Positions 44,905 through 54,200 of a DNA stretch of 64,000 bases are shown here, piece by piece. The number at the start of each line of letters is the position of its first letter. Position 1 is the first letter of the stretch. Made by a program: the position numbers and the translations under genes. The stretch lies in assembly GCF_014646255.1 (NCBI RefSeq), contig NZ_BMNC01000011.1:1-64000 (forward strand), given 5' to 3'. This DNA is from Lentzea pudingi (GTDB lineage: Bacteria; Actinomycetota; Actinomycetes; Mycobacteriales; Pseudonocardiaceae). The notes beneath the pieces were generated by a model. It saw only the letters and a list, made by a program, of their open reading frames with translations. It searched no databases and was not told the DNA's origin.

Positions 44905-45325
44905 TTCCCCCTGCACGCCACCCGGCGAGAAAGTCGCGCTCGGCCTCGGTCAGCCTGCGCGGTCGTGCGGTAGTCACGTTGTAGGGCGCCAGAAGCGTCT
45001 CGGCCCTGACCGCCACCGGGCTGTTCGCGTCGCGCCCGACGCGCACCACGTAGTCGAGCGTCAGCGAAGCGGCTTTCAGTTCCCGCACCGACATCTCCAC
45101 CTGGACCTGCTCGCCGTTGAACACGATCGGCGCCAGGTACTCGACCACGAGCTTCGCCACGACCATGCCCTCGGCCAGTTCCTTGACCCCGTGGCGGGCG
45201 GCCTCGGTGAACAGCAGCTCGATCCGGGCTTCTTCCAGCAACGTCACCGTGTTCGCGTGGTTGACGTGGCCGAACGCATCCATGTCCGACCATCGAGGCC
45301 GGACACCCGTGACGAAGACACCCAT
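44894..45325 (-). CDS. Hotdog-fold acyl-CoA thioesterase
   Basis: This 143-residue protein has the 4-hydroxybenzoyl-CoA thioesterase/FadM signature: VRPRWSDMDAFGHVNHANTV with catalytic Asp and the HVNHA helix. It hydrolyses acyl-CoA thioesters as a homomultimer; chain preference unknown. Synteny matches Rv2475c, next to gdh. It overlaps the downstream gene in the same operon. Confidence 0.9.
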   Translation of the reverse strand: MGVFVTGVRPRWSDMDAFGHVNHANTVTLLEEARIELLFTEAARHGVKELAEGMVVAKLVVEYLAPIVFNGEQVQVEMSVRELKAASLTLDYVVRVGRDANSPVAVRAETLLAPYNVTTARPRRLTEAERDFLAGWRAGGNGA

Positions 45326-45375
45326 GCAGGGACCCTACCGTTCACGGACCTTCACAGGACCTCCACACCAGCCGA

Positions 45376-45404
45376 TTGAAAATCGATAGGCAGCTCTCGA
45401 TACT
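45376..45404 (+). promoter_or_regulatory. Promoter of the DUF2975-like membrane-protein gene
   Basis: TTGAAA (45376-45381) and GATACT (45399-45404) have a 17-base spacer. The -10 ends 6 bases before ATG 45411, so the transcript is probably leaderless; no ribosome site is present. Confidence 0.5.
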
Positions 45405-45410
45405 CGATTC

Positions 45411-45908
45411 ATGTCTCGTGTAGTGGTGGTCTTCCTGCAGGCTCTGCTCGCCATGGCGTTCCTCGGCGGGGTGTTCGCCCAGGTCGCGATCATTCCGGGG
45501 ACCGCGGCGAACGAGGTCGAGAACTTCCCGCCCTACGAGTCGGTGAGACTGCCGTTCGTGGTGTCGGCGGTCGTTTTCGTGGCGTGCCTTCAGGTTCTCG
45601 CGGTGGCGCTGGGCGGAATGCTGCACAGGGCGGGCGAGGGCACCGTGTTCGAGTCCGGTGCGCTCACGTGGACGAACATCGCGATCGGCGCCATCGCCGC
45701 GGGTGCCCTGGTGCTCGCGTGGCTGTTCGTCTACGTCACGTTCACCGACATCCCGTCCCCCGCGGACGGCATGGAGGTCCTGGGGCTGTGGATGGGATCC
45801 GCTGTCGGCACGGTCGCGGCGGTCGGAGTCGCCCTGCTGGTCTTCGTCGGCCGGCAGTGGCTCGGCCGAGCGATCGACCAGCGCGCCGAACTGGAGCAGG
45901 TCGCCTGA
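45411..45908 (+). CDS. DUF2975-like four-helix membrane protein
   Basis: This 165-residue membrane protein has four hydrophobic helices (VVVVFLQALLAMAFLGGVFA; LPFVVSAVVFVACLQVLAVA; ALTWTNIAIGAIAAGALVLA; VGTVAAVGVALLVFVG), consistent with DUF2975. That family usually sits beside a small XRE regulator, which is missing here. A leaderless promoter precedes it. It is convergent with gdh across a strong terminator. Function unknown. Confidence 0.72.
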   Translation: MSRVVVVFLQALLAMAFLGGVFAQVAIIPGTAANEVENFPPYESVRLPFVVSAVVFVACLQVLAVALGGMLHRAGEGTVFESGALTWTNIAIGAIAAGALVLAWLFVYVTFTDIPSPADGMEVLGLWMGSAVGTVAAVGVALLVFVGRQWLGRAIDQRAELEQVA

Positions 45909-45915
45909 GAACGCG

Positions 45916-45951
45916 CCGGGGCGCCGCGGAGGGGATTCCGCGGCGCCCCGG
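45916..45951. terminator. Strong bidirectional terminator between DUF2975-like gene and gdh
   Basis: A perfect 15-bp stem (45916-45930 with 45937-45951) closes a 6-base loop, flanked by GAGAA on one side and TTTCTC on the other, which extends the pairing. Confidence 0.9.
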
Positions 45952-45964
45952 TTTCTCGTTGCTC

Positions 45965-48900
45965 TTACCTGACCATGCTCCGCACCTGACGGGCGGCGAC
46001 GGAGAGGGTCGCGAGGTCCAGCTGGTGGACCCGGTTGATCTCCTCCAGCGCGCCGCGGGCGCGAGCCAGGCGGGAGGCGTTGGCCTGCTCCCACTTGGCG
46101 ATCTTCTCGGTCGCCGTGTCGTCCTCGTCGCTCGCCCGCAGCACGTCGACCGAGATGGCCCGCAGCGACGAGTAGAAGTCGTCGCGCAGTGCCAGCCGGG
46201 CCAGGGCGTGCCAGCGGTTGCCGCGCTCCAGGCTCGTCACCGAGTCCAGCATGTGGTCGATGTCGAGGTGGTCGGACAGCGCGAAGTACAGCTCGGCGGT
46301 CTCGCGGTGCGTGCGCTCCGGACCCGCCCCACCGGCCGGGCCGAACTCGCGTTCGGCCAGCTCGGCGATCTCGGTGACGTCGAGCAGCCCGTACATGTAG
46401 AGCAGCGCGGCCACCTTGCGGGCCAGCTCGGCCGGTACGCCCTGTTCGACGTACCGCTCCGCCTTGCCCGCGACGACGGCCAGTTCCTTGCCCTGCAACA
46501 GTTCGAAGGCGAAGGGGCTGAGCTGCTCGACCACGCCGCGGAAGCGGTTGATCGTGGAGCCGACCGCGAGCGGCTGGGGACGGTTGGAGAGCAGCCAGCG
46601 GGACGCGCGGTCCAGCAGGCGGCGGGTCTCGAGGACCATGCTGTCCTGGACGTCGGTCCCCACCGCGGTGTCGAGCGCCTGGATCTCGCGCCAGATCTGC
46701 GGCAGGTCGAAGACCTGGGTGACGACGGCGTACGCGCGGACCGCGTCCGTCGCCGACGCGCTCATCTCCTCGGCCAGGCGGAAGGCGAAGGAGATGCCAC
46801 CGCCGTCGACGACCTCGTTGACGACGACCGTGGTGATGATCTGCCGTGCCAGCGGGTGGTTCGGAATCGCGGCGCCGAAGCGGGCGCGCAGCAGGCTCGG
46901 GAAGTAGTCCGGGAGCTTGCGGGTGAACGTGTCGATCGTCGGGATGTCGCTCGCGAGCAGCTCTTCCTTCAGCGTGAGCTTGGTGAACGCGAGCAGCGTG
47001 CAGAGCTCCGGCGAGGTGAGGCCCTGGCCGTTCTTCTCCAGTGCCTTGAACTCCGCCGCGCTCGGCAGCGCCTCCAGCTTGCGGTTGAGCGCGCCGCGAG
47101 CCTCCAGATCGGCCGTGAAACGCGCGTGCACCGACAGCATCGGGGCGGCGTGCGCCCGGCTGACGCCGAGGACGTTGTTCTGCGAGTAGTTGTCCGCCAG
47201 CACGAGCTCGCCGACCTCGTCGGTCATCTCGGCGAGGACCTCGTTGCGCTGCTGCTGCTCCACCGAACCCTCCCGGACCAGCTGGTCCAGCAGGATCTTG
47301 ATGTTGACCTCGTGGTCGGAGCAGTCGACGCCCGCGGAGTTGTCGAGCGCGTCGGTGTTGACCCTGCCCTGGTTGCGGGCGAACTCGATGCGGCCGCGCT
47401 GGGTCAGACCCAGGTTGCCGCCCTCACCGACGACCTTGACGCGCAGCTCGTTGCCGTCGACGCGGATCGAGTCGTTCGCCTTGTCGCCGACGTCGGCGTG
47501 CGTCTCGGTCGACGCCTTGACGTACGTGCCGATGCCGCCGTTCCAGAGCAGGTCGACCGGCGCGAGCAGGATCGCCTTCTTGAGCTCCGGCGGGGACAGC
47601 TTCACGACGCCCTCGGGCAGCCCCAGCGCGACGCGGGCCTGCTCGGAGATCGGGATCGACTTCGAGGCGAGCGGGAAGATGCCGCCGCCCTCGCTGATCA
47701 GCGAGCGGTCGTAGTCGTCCCACGACGAGCGCGGCACGGTGAACAGGCGGACGCGTTCGGCGAACGAGCTCGCCGCGACCGGGTTCGGGTCGATGAAGAT
47801 GTGCCGGTGGTCGAACGCGGCCACGAGCCGGATGTGCTCGGAGAGCATCATGCCGTTGCCGAACACGTCACCGGACATGTCGCCGATGCCGACGACGGTG
47901 AACTCCTGGGTCTGCGTGTCCAGGTCGAGCTCGCGGAACGAGCGCTTCACGCTCTCCCACGCGCCCTTGGCCGTGATGCCCATGGCCTTGTGGTCGTAAC
48001 CGATCGAGCCACCGGACGCGAACGCGTCGCCCAGCCAGAAGCCGTAGCTCTGGCTCACGCCGTTCGCGATGTCGGAGAACGTCGCGGTGCCCTTGTCCGC
48101 GGCGACGACCAGGTACGTGTCGTCCGCGTCGTAGCGCACGACCTGCGACGCGGGCACGACCTCGTTGTTGATCAGGTTGTCGGTGAGGTCGAGCAGGCCC
48201 GAGATGAACATCTTGTAGCAGGCGATGCCCTCGGACATGAAGTTCTCGCGGTCGATGCCGGGGTCGCCGGTGGGGGCGATCGGCTTCTTGACGACGAAGC
48301 CGCCCTTCGCGCCGACCGGCACGATCACGGCGTTCTTCACGGCCTGCGCCTTGACGAGGCCCAGCACCTCCGTGCGGAAGTCCTCGCGGCGGTCGGACCA
48401 GCGCAGACCACCGCGCGCGACGCTGCCGAAGCGCAGGTGCACGCCCTCGACCCGCGGCGAGTACACGAAGATCTCGAACTTCGGCCGCGGCTGCGGCAGG
48501 TCCGGGATGGCCTGCGGGTCGAGCTTGACCGACAGGTACGGCCGGCCGTTGCCGTTGGCGTCGCGGAAGAAGTAGTTCGTCCGCAGCGTGGCGTTGATCA
48601 GCGTGAGCAGGCTGCGCAGGATCCGGTCCGCGTCGAGGCTCGTGACGTCGTCGATCAGCTTGCCGGTCTCGACGACCATCGTCTCGGTGCGGTCGGCGCG
48701 CGTGGCGTCGTCCAGGCGCGGGTCGAACCGCGACTCGAACAACGCGACCAGCGCGATGGCCACGCTCGTGTGGCTGAGCACGGCGTCCTCGATGTAGTCC
48801 TGCGAGTACGGCGTGCCCGCCTGCCGCAGGTACTTCGCGTACGCGCGCAGCATCGCGGCCTGCTGCCAGGTGAGCCCGGCCTGCAGCACCAGCGAGTTGA

Positions 48901-50908
48901 ACCGGTCGACCTCGGCCTCACCGCGCCAGACGGCGGCGAACGCGTCCTGGAACCGCACCCGCACGTTCTCGAGGTCGGCCTCGGACAGCTGGGCCAGCGC
49001 GGCCTTGTCGATGCGCAGGCCGAAGTCGTAGATCCAGCACTGCACGCCGTCTTCGCGGGCGATCTCGTACGGCCGCTCGTCGACCACGATGACGCCCATG
49101 CGCTGCAGCATCGGCAGCACGTCCGAGAGCGTGATGCCCTCGCCGGTCACGAAGAGCTTGAAGCGCCGTTCGCCGGGCTCGGCGTCCTCCGGCACGTAGA
49201 AGACCATGTCGAGGTCGCCCTCGACGAGCTTCTCGATGCGCCGGTAGTCCTCGAGGCCCGTGCTGGCCGGGAAGTCCTCCTTGTAGGCCTCCGGGAAGAC
49301 CGTGGAGAACCGCTGCCCCTGCTCGGTCGCCGACTCGGCGCCGAGCTCGCCCTCGTCACCGACGACGGCCTCGACCATGCGGTCGTCCCAGCTGCGGACG
49401 GCCTCGGCCAGCTTGGCCTGGATCGCCGTGACGTCCGGGTCGAGGGTGCGCGCCGGATCCGTGTGCACCATGAAGTGCACACGGGCCAGAGCGGACTCAC
49501 CGATGCGCGCGCTGTACTCGAGGTTCAGACCCCCGAGCTCGGCGAGCAGCACCTCCTGCATCGCGAGGCGGCTCGTCGTCGTGTAGCGGTCGCGCGGCAG
49601 GTAGACCAGGCACGAGAAGAAGCGGCCGAACGGGTCGCGGCGCAGGAACAGCCGCAGCCGGCGGCGTTCCGCGAGCGCGATGACACCTGTCGTCACCTGG
49701 TAGAGCGTCTCCGCGTCGACCGAGAACAGCTCGGTGCGCGGGTAGTTCTGGATGACCTCGAGCATCCGCTGGCCCGAGTACGACTGCAGCGGGAAGCCCG
49801 CGCGGTGGATGACGTCGCGCACGCGGCGTTCGATCACCGGGATGTCCAGCACGTTCTCGTGCAGCGCGGTGGTGCTGAAGATGCCGAGGAACCGGTGCTC
49901 GCCGGAGACGTTGCCCTTGGCGTCGAACGTCTTCACGCCCACGTAGTAGGGGTAGACGCTGCGGTGCACGCTGCTCTGCGCGCTCGCCTGCGTCAGCACC
50001 AGCAGGTCGGGGCTCAGCGCCTGCGCGCCGTTGTCCGGCCCGGCGGTGAGGCTGCGCGCGGCGAGGCTGTCCTGGCGCAGCACGCCGAGACCGCTCGCGA
50101 GCACGGCCCGCAGCGCGGGTTCACCGTCCTCCTCGACGAGCTCGTACTGCCGGTAGCCCATGAACGTGAAGTGCCCGTTCGCGAGCCACTCCAGCAGGTT
50201 CGAGCCGTCCGTCGTGGCCTCGGACGAGTCCTTCTTCAGCTCCTCGGCCAGCTGCAGCGCCGTCGTGACCATGCGGTCGGTGTCCTCGACGACCTCGCGG
50301 ACGTCGGTCAGCACCGTCAGCAGCCGCGTCTCGAGCTCGCGGGCGCGATCGGGGTCGGTGATGAGGTCGACCTCGATGTTCATCCACGACTCGGCCAGCG
50401 CGTCGGCGGGCGGATCGGCCGGATCGGCGAGCGGCAGCACCTCGGTGCGCGCACCGGTGACCGGGTCACGCCGCACCACGACGATCGGGTGCACGACGCG
50501 ATGCACCTGCACGCCACCCCGCGTGAGCTCGGACGCGACCGAGTCGACGAGGTAGGGCATGTCGTCCGTGACGACCTGGACCACGGTGACAGGACACTGC
50601 CACCCGTCAGCGCCGCGCGTCGGGTTGAGGATGCGCACCGCGGCGCGTCCGGGAACGCGGCTCTCGGCGAGCTGGTAGTTCGACCGCACCGCACCGACCA
50701 GGTCCACCGGGTCGTCGTCGTTGACTTCCTCGGCGGGCACGTGGCGGTAGAAGAGGCGGATCAGGTCAGCGAGTTCGGGGGCATTGGCGGCGGCCCGTTC
50801 GATCAGCTCGTCACGGACCTGCTCAGGACTGGCCGTTGGACTGCCATCACCCGCGGCGGGGGCCGCGGAGACGTCGTCGGTTCGGGTCGGGGCTCCAGTC
50901 GAGGTCAT
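45965..50908 (-). CDS. gdh: NAD-dependent glutamate dehydrogenase (180-kDa class)
   Basis: This 1647-residue enzyme converts glutamate to 2-oxoglutarate and ammonium with NAD. The long N-terminal ACT-like and helical region carries regulation. The catalytic core has VARGGLRWSDRREDFRTEVL and PVGAKGGFVVKK (substrate lysine), then a Rossmann part with VVGIGDMSGDVFGNGM. Length matches the L_180 class found in Streptomyces and mycobacteria (Rv2476c). Start ATG 50908 is weakly supported by GGAG about ten bases upstream. A short hairpin lies in its leader at 50930-50949. Confidence 0.96.
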   Translation of the reverse strand: MTSTGAPTRTDDVSAAPAAGDGSPTASPEQVRDELIERAAANAPELADLIRLFYRHVPAEEVNDDDPVDLVGAVRSNYQLAESRVPGRAAVRILNPTRGADGWQCPVTVVQVVTDDMPYLVDSVASELTRGGVQVHRVVHPIVVVRRDPVTGARTEVLPLADPADPPADALAESWMNIEVDLITDPDRARELETRLLTVLTDVREVVEDTDRMVTTALQLAEELKKDSSEATTDGSNLLEWLANGHFTFMGYRQYELVEEDGEPALRAVLASGLGVLRQDSLAARSLTAGPDNGAQALSPDLLVLTQASAQSSVHRSVYPYYVGVKTFDAKGNVSGEHRFLGIFSTTALHENVLDIPVIERRVRDVIHRAGFPLQSYSGQRMLEVIQNYPRTELFSVDAETLYQVTTGVIALAERRRLRLFLRRDPFGRFFSCLVYLPRDRYTTTSRLAMQEVLLAELGGLNLEYSARIGESALARVHFMVHTDPARTLDPDVTAIQAKLAEAVRSWDDRMVEAVVGDEGELGAESATEQGQRFSTVFPEAYKEDFPASTGLEDYRRIEKLVEGDLDMVFYVPEDAEPGERRFKLFVTGEGITLSDVLPMLQRMGVIVVDERPYEIAREDGVQCWIYDFGLRIDKAALAQLSEADLENVRVRFQDAFAAVWRGEAEVDRFNSLVLQAGLTWQQAAMLRAYAKYLRQAGTPYSQDYIEDAVLSHTSVAIALVALFESRFDPRLDDATRADRTETMVVETGKLIDDVTSLDADRILRSLLTLINATLRTNYFFRDANGNGRPYLSVKLDPQAIPDLPQPRPKFEIFVYSPRVEGVHLRFGSVARGGLRWSDRREDFRTEVLGLVKAQAVKNAVIVPVGAKGGFVVKKPIAPTGDPGIDRENFMSEGIACYKMFISGLLDLTDNLINNEVVPASQVVRYDADDTYLVVAADKGTATFSDIANGVSQSYGFWLGDAFASGGSIGYDHKAMGITAKGAWESVKRSFRELDLDTQTQEFTVVGIGDMSGDVFGNGMMLSEHIRLVAAFDHRHIFIDPNPVAASSFAERVRLFTVPRSSWDDYDRSLISEGGGIFPLASKSIPISEQARVALGLPEGVVKLSPPELKKAILLAPVDLLWNGGIGTYVKASTETHADVGDKANDSIRVDGNELRVKVVGEGGNLGLTQRGRIEFARNQGRVNTDALDNSAGVDCSDHEVNIKILLDQLVREGSVEQQQRNEVLAEMTDEVGELVLADNYSQNNVLGVSRAHAAPMLSVHARFTADLEARGALNRKLEALPSAAEFKALEKNGQGLTSPELCTLLAFTKLTLKEELLASDIPTIDTFTRKLPDYFPSLLRARFGAAIPNHPLARQIITTVVVNEVVDGGGISFAFRLAEEMSASATDAVRAYAVVTQVFDLPQIWREIQALDTAVGTDVQDSMVLETRRLLDRASRWLLSNRPQPLAVGSTINRFRGVVEQLSPFAFELLQGKELAVVAGKAERYVEQGVPAELARKVAALLYMYGLLDVTEIAELAEREFGPAGGAGPERTHRETAELYFALSDHLDIDHMLDSVTSLERGNRWHALARLALRDDFYSSLRAISVDVLRASDEDDTATEKIAKWEQANASRLARARGALEEINRVHQLDLATLSVAARQVRSMVR

Positions 50909-51288
50909 GTTCAGGCGACTCCACGCTATCCGGCACCTTTGTGTGCCGGGTCCGGCCCCACCATAGATGGGGTGGCGGGGATCACCGGCAACGGGAGGTG
51001 CACTGACGGACCACTGAATCGTGGGCTGAATCGAGTCACATCATCAGTGGTGACAAGGCTTTCCGCTTCCATGGACACGACAGGGCACCGGCGGTCTCAG
51101 CCGCCCCCGCACCCCGTCGGCCCACACGTTCATCCGATCATGGGCCACGCGGCGCCGTGACCACCGGGGAACCACCACCCCGCCCACCGCTGGTCGCCGT
51201 CCGGCCACACCCGCGACCTCCTGCTCAGCGCCGGGCCGGCGCCGGGCAGACGAGGTTGGGCAAGGCTTGAGGTGTGGCGCTGGCCACC
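50909..51288. other. 380-bp non-coding gap upstream of gdh
   Basis: No credible gene is seen on either strand. It must hold the gdh promoter, since the upstream gene ends at 51289. The only clear structure is the hairpin at 50930-50949 near the gdh start. No tRNA or riboswitch pattern was recognised. Confidence 0.6.
50930..50949. promoter_or_regulatory. Hairpin/palindrome in the gdh leader
   Basis: CCGGCAC (50930-50936) and GTGCCGG (50943-50949) form a perfect 7-bp inverted repeat with a 6-base loop, about 22 bases before the gdh ATG. It could be an operator or a translational control hairpin. Confidence 0.4.
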
Positions 51289-54200
51289 TCACACCCCCGG
51301 CAGCGTCCAACCAGGGGGCCCGTCCGCCCGGACGGGCCGAATCGGACCGGTGGTCTCGCTGTCCGACGCGGCCGGCACGGGGGCGATCGGCCCGGTCTTC
51401 TCCTGCGCGGACTCCTCCGCCGGTGTCCCGGCGAAGTAGGACTCCTGGCTGGACTGGGTTGGGAAGCCGTGGACCCGGCTCAGCGAGCTCTGCGAACTCT
51501 CGGTGGAGAGCTCCGGTAAGGGCGGCTGCTGGGATCCGAAGGAGTGGCTCGCGCCGAACGGGGTGTCCGGCGAGGGCGCGGGGTCCTGCTGTGTGCCGAA
51601 GGGCCGACCCGTGCCGAACAGCGGGTCCGGCGACCTCGCCGAGTCCTGCTGAGCGTCAGACGAGCGTCCCGTGCCGAACAGCGGGTCCGAGAGCCCCGCG
51701 GACTCCTGCGGCGCGTCGAACGGCGTGTCAGACGAGGTCGCGTGGTCCTGCGTGCCGAAGGAACGACCCGAACCGAACAGTGCGTCCGACGACGGCGCGG
51801 TCTCCGCCGCCGAGTCCTGCTGGGCACCGAAGGACAAGCCCGTCCGAAACAACGCCTCCGAACTGGACGGGCTCTCCGCCGCCGAGTCCTGCCCGCTGCC
51901 GAAGGAGCGACCCGGCCCGAAGAGGGCGTCCGAGCCGGACGTGGCGTCTGTCGCTGCCCCGGTCGTGGCCGCACCGAACAACTCCCCCGGCCGTGACGCC
52001 GGATCCGCGGTGGCGGGCCCGGTGTCGGCAGGGAGTGCCGGGTGGTCTGTCGCGGAGGTGTCCGGTGCGGGTTCCGCCGCAGACCAGCCCGGCGCGTCCA
52101 GGTCCGCGGCGTCGACTTGGTCCTCGTCGGAGCGGCGACCCGTCTCGTAGGCGACCAGTGCCTCGGCCAGCAGGTCGGCGAGGCTCAGTTCGCTCGGCCT
52201 GCGGCGACTGCTCGGGCGGCCCGTCCGTTCGGTGGACTCGCTCTTCGAGCTGCTGCCGGGGGCGTCACCTGGCTCGGTGGACGGTGCCTCTGAGTCGGAG
52301 GCGAAGAAGTCGTACGACGCGGCCTGGTCGGGCTCGCCGACCGCGCGGAAGCCCGTCTCGGTCGGCGCGTCGGTGTCGGACTGGGAGTCGACGGACGGTG
52401 ATGAGCCGAAGGCCTGGGTGCCGAAGCTCGTCTGCGTGCCGAAGCTCGGCTGGTCCGGCTGGGATTGCACGCGGACCGGGGCCGTGGGGAGGTCCGAGGG
52501 GTCGTCGTCCACGTCCGCCGAGCTGAGGAACGTCGTCGACATCAGGTCCGGCTCCGGCGCCTGCGGGATCTCGGCCGGCACCGGCGGGATCGGGTCCGAG
52601 GCGTGCGGGAGCGGGTTCTGCTCTCGTTCGCGGTCCGGGTCTTCCGCCGGCTCGGGTGGGGTGGGGTCGGAGGCGGCGGGCTTCGGCTTCGGGGTGCTGA
52701 AGTCGAGGACGCTGAAGTCCAGGTCGGGGAGCTTGCGTTCGTCCGGGTCGTGCGCCGTGGCCGGGAAACCCGCTGCCGGGGTGTGCGGCGGGTAGGCCGG
52801 CTCGTCCAGGTGGGGGCCGAAGTCCGGGGCCGCCGGCGCACGGGAGAACGCCGCGGCAAGGCCCGAGCGGGACGAGCCGTCCAGGGTCTCCTGGTCGCCC
52901 GAGTAGTCGGGGCGGGACGAGGACGGCTTGTCACCGAAGCGGTCGGAGCGGGACGACAGGCCCGAGTCCGCGAAGTAGTTCTGCGACGGTTCCGAGGCGG
53001 AAGTGTCGTGGCGCAGGCTCGACGGGGGCTCGACCCGCCACGACGGGGTGTCGGCCTCGGGCTCGGCGGCGCGGGCTCGGCGACGGCCGCCTGCTCGCAG
53101 GCCCTGGGCCTTGAGCATGTCCAGCACGCTTTCCGACTGGGATCCGGACGCCTCGGCGCGCGCGGCGGCCTCCGCGCGTGCCGCTTCCTCGCGGGCGGCG
53201 GCCTCCTTGGCCGCCTCCTCGCGTTCCACGGCCTGGCGGGCGACCTCCTGGTGCGCCGCCTCCTGACGGGCGACGTCGCGGCGGACCGCCTCCTGGCGCG
53301 CTGCCTCGCGGCGAGCCTCTTCCTGGCGCACGGCTTCCTGGCGGGCCACCTCCTGCCGGGCCAGTTCCTGACGTGCGGACTCCTGGCGAGCGGCTTCCTG
53401 ACGGGCCGCCTCCTCGCGGGCGGCCGCCTGCCTGGCGGCTTCCTGGCGGGCCGCTTCCTGACGCGCTGCCTCTTCACGGGCGGCTTCCTGACGGGCCGCC
53501 TCCTGCCGAGCCGCTTCCTGCCGAGCCGCTTCCTGGCGAGCGGCTTCCTCGGCGGCCTGGGCTTCGCGTTCGGCCTGGGCGCGCTGTTCGGCGCGGGCCT
53601 GGCGTTCCGCCTCGATCTGGCGGCGGGCCTCGCGCTGCAACTCCATGAGCTGCTGCTCGACCTTGCGCTTGCGTTCCTGCTCCACGGTCAGCTGCGGCTG
53701 TCCGGTTTGAGGCTGGCCGGACTCAGGCTGTCCGGACTGAGGCTGCCCCGGCTGAGGCTGGCCCGGTTGAGGCTGTCCGGGCTGAGGCTGGCCCGACTCA
53801 CGCTGTCCGGACTGAGGCTGCCCCGGCTGCCGGCCAGGCGGCGGCTCGGTATCCGGAAGTGCCGGTGTGATGGGGATTTCGGCGATGGTGGTCGGCCGGT
53901 CGTCGTCGATCTCGCCGGCGGCCACACGGGCGGCGCGGCGGCGGCCGCTGACCATCGCGCCCGCGGACGCGATCAGGCCGGAGGCGGGGACGGTGCGGTC
54001 GGAGGGGGAAGACGAAGAGGAGGACGGCAGGGGTGCTGGTGGCGGTTCCACGGCTTCCGGGGTCTTGTCATCGGGTTCGCCGAACGGCTGGACCATGCGC
54101 CACCGATCGGCGGCGTGTTGTCGGGCCGCGGACAAACCTTCCACGGTCATGTCTTCGGCAGCGCGCCGGACGCGCTGGACCTTCAGCCCGTCGCCCTTGC

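Noticed and set aside
45584..51160. A plus-strand open frame of about 1850 codons opposite gdh
   Set aside because: It is antisense to a complete, family-length glutamate dehydrogenase. Its composition (Arg, Gln, His, Val rich) is typical of shadow frames in high-GC coding DNA.
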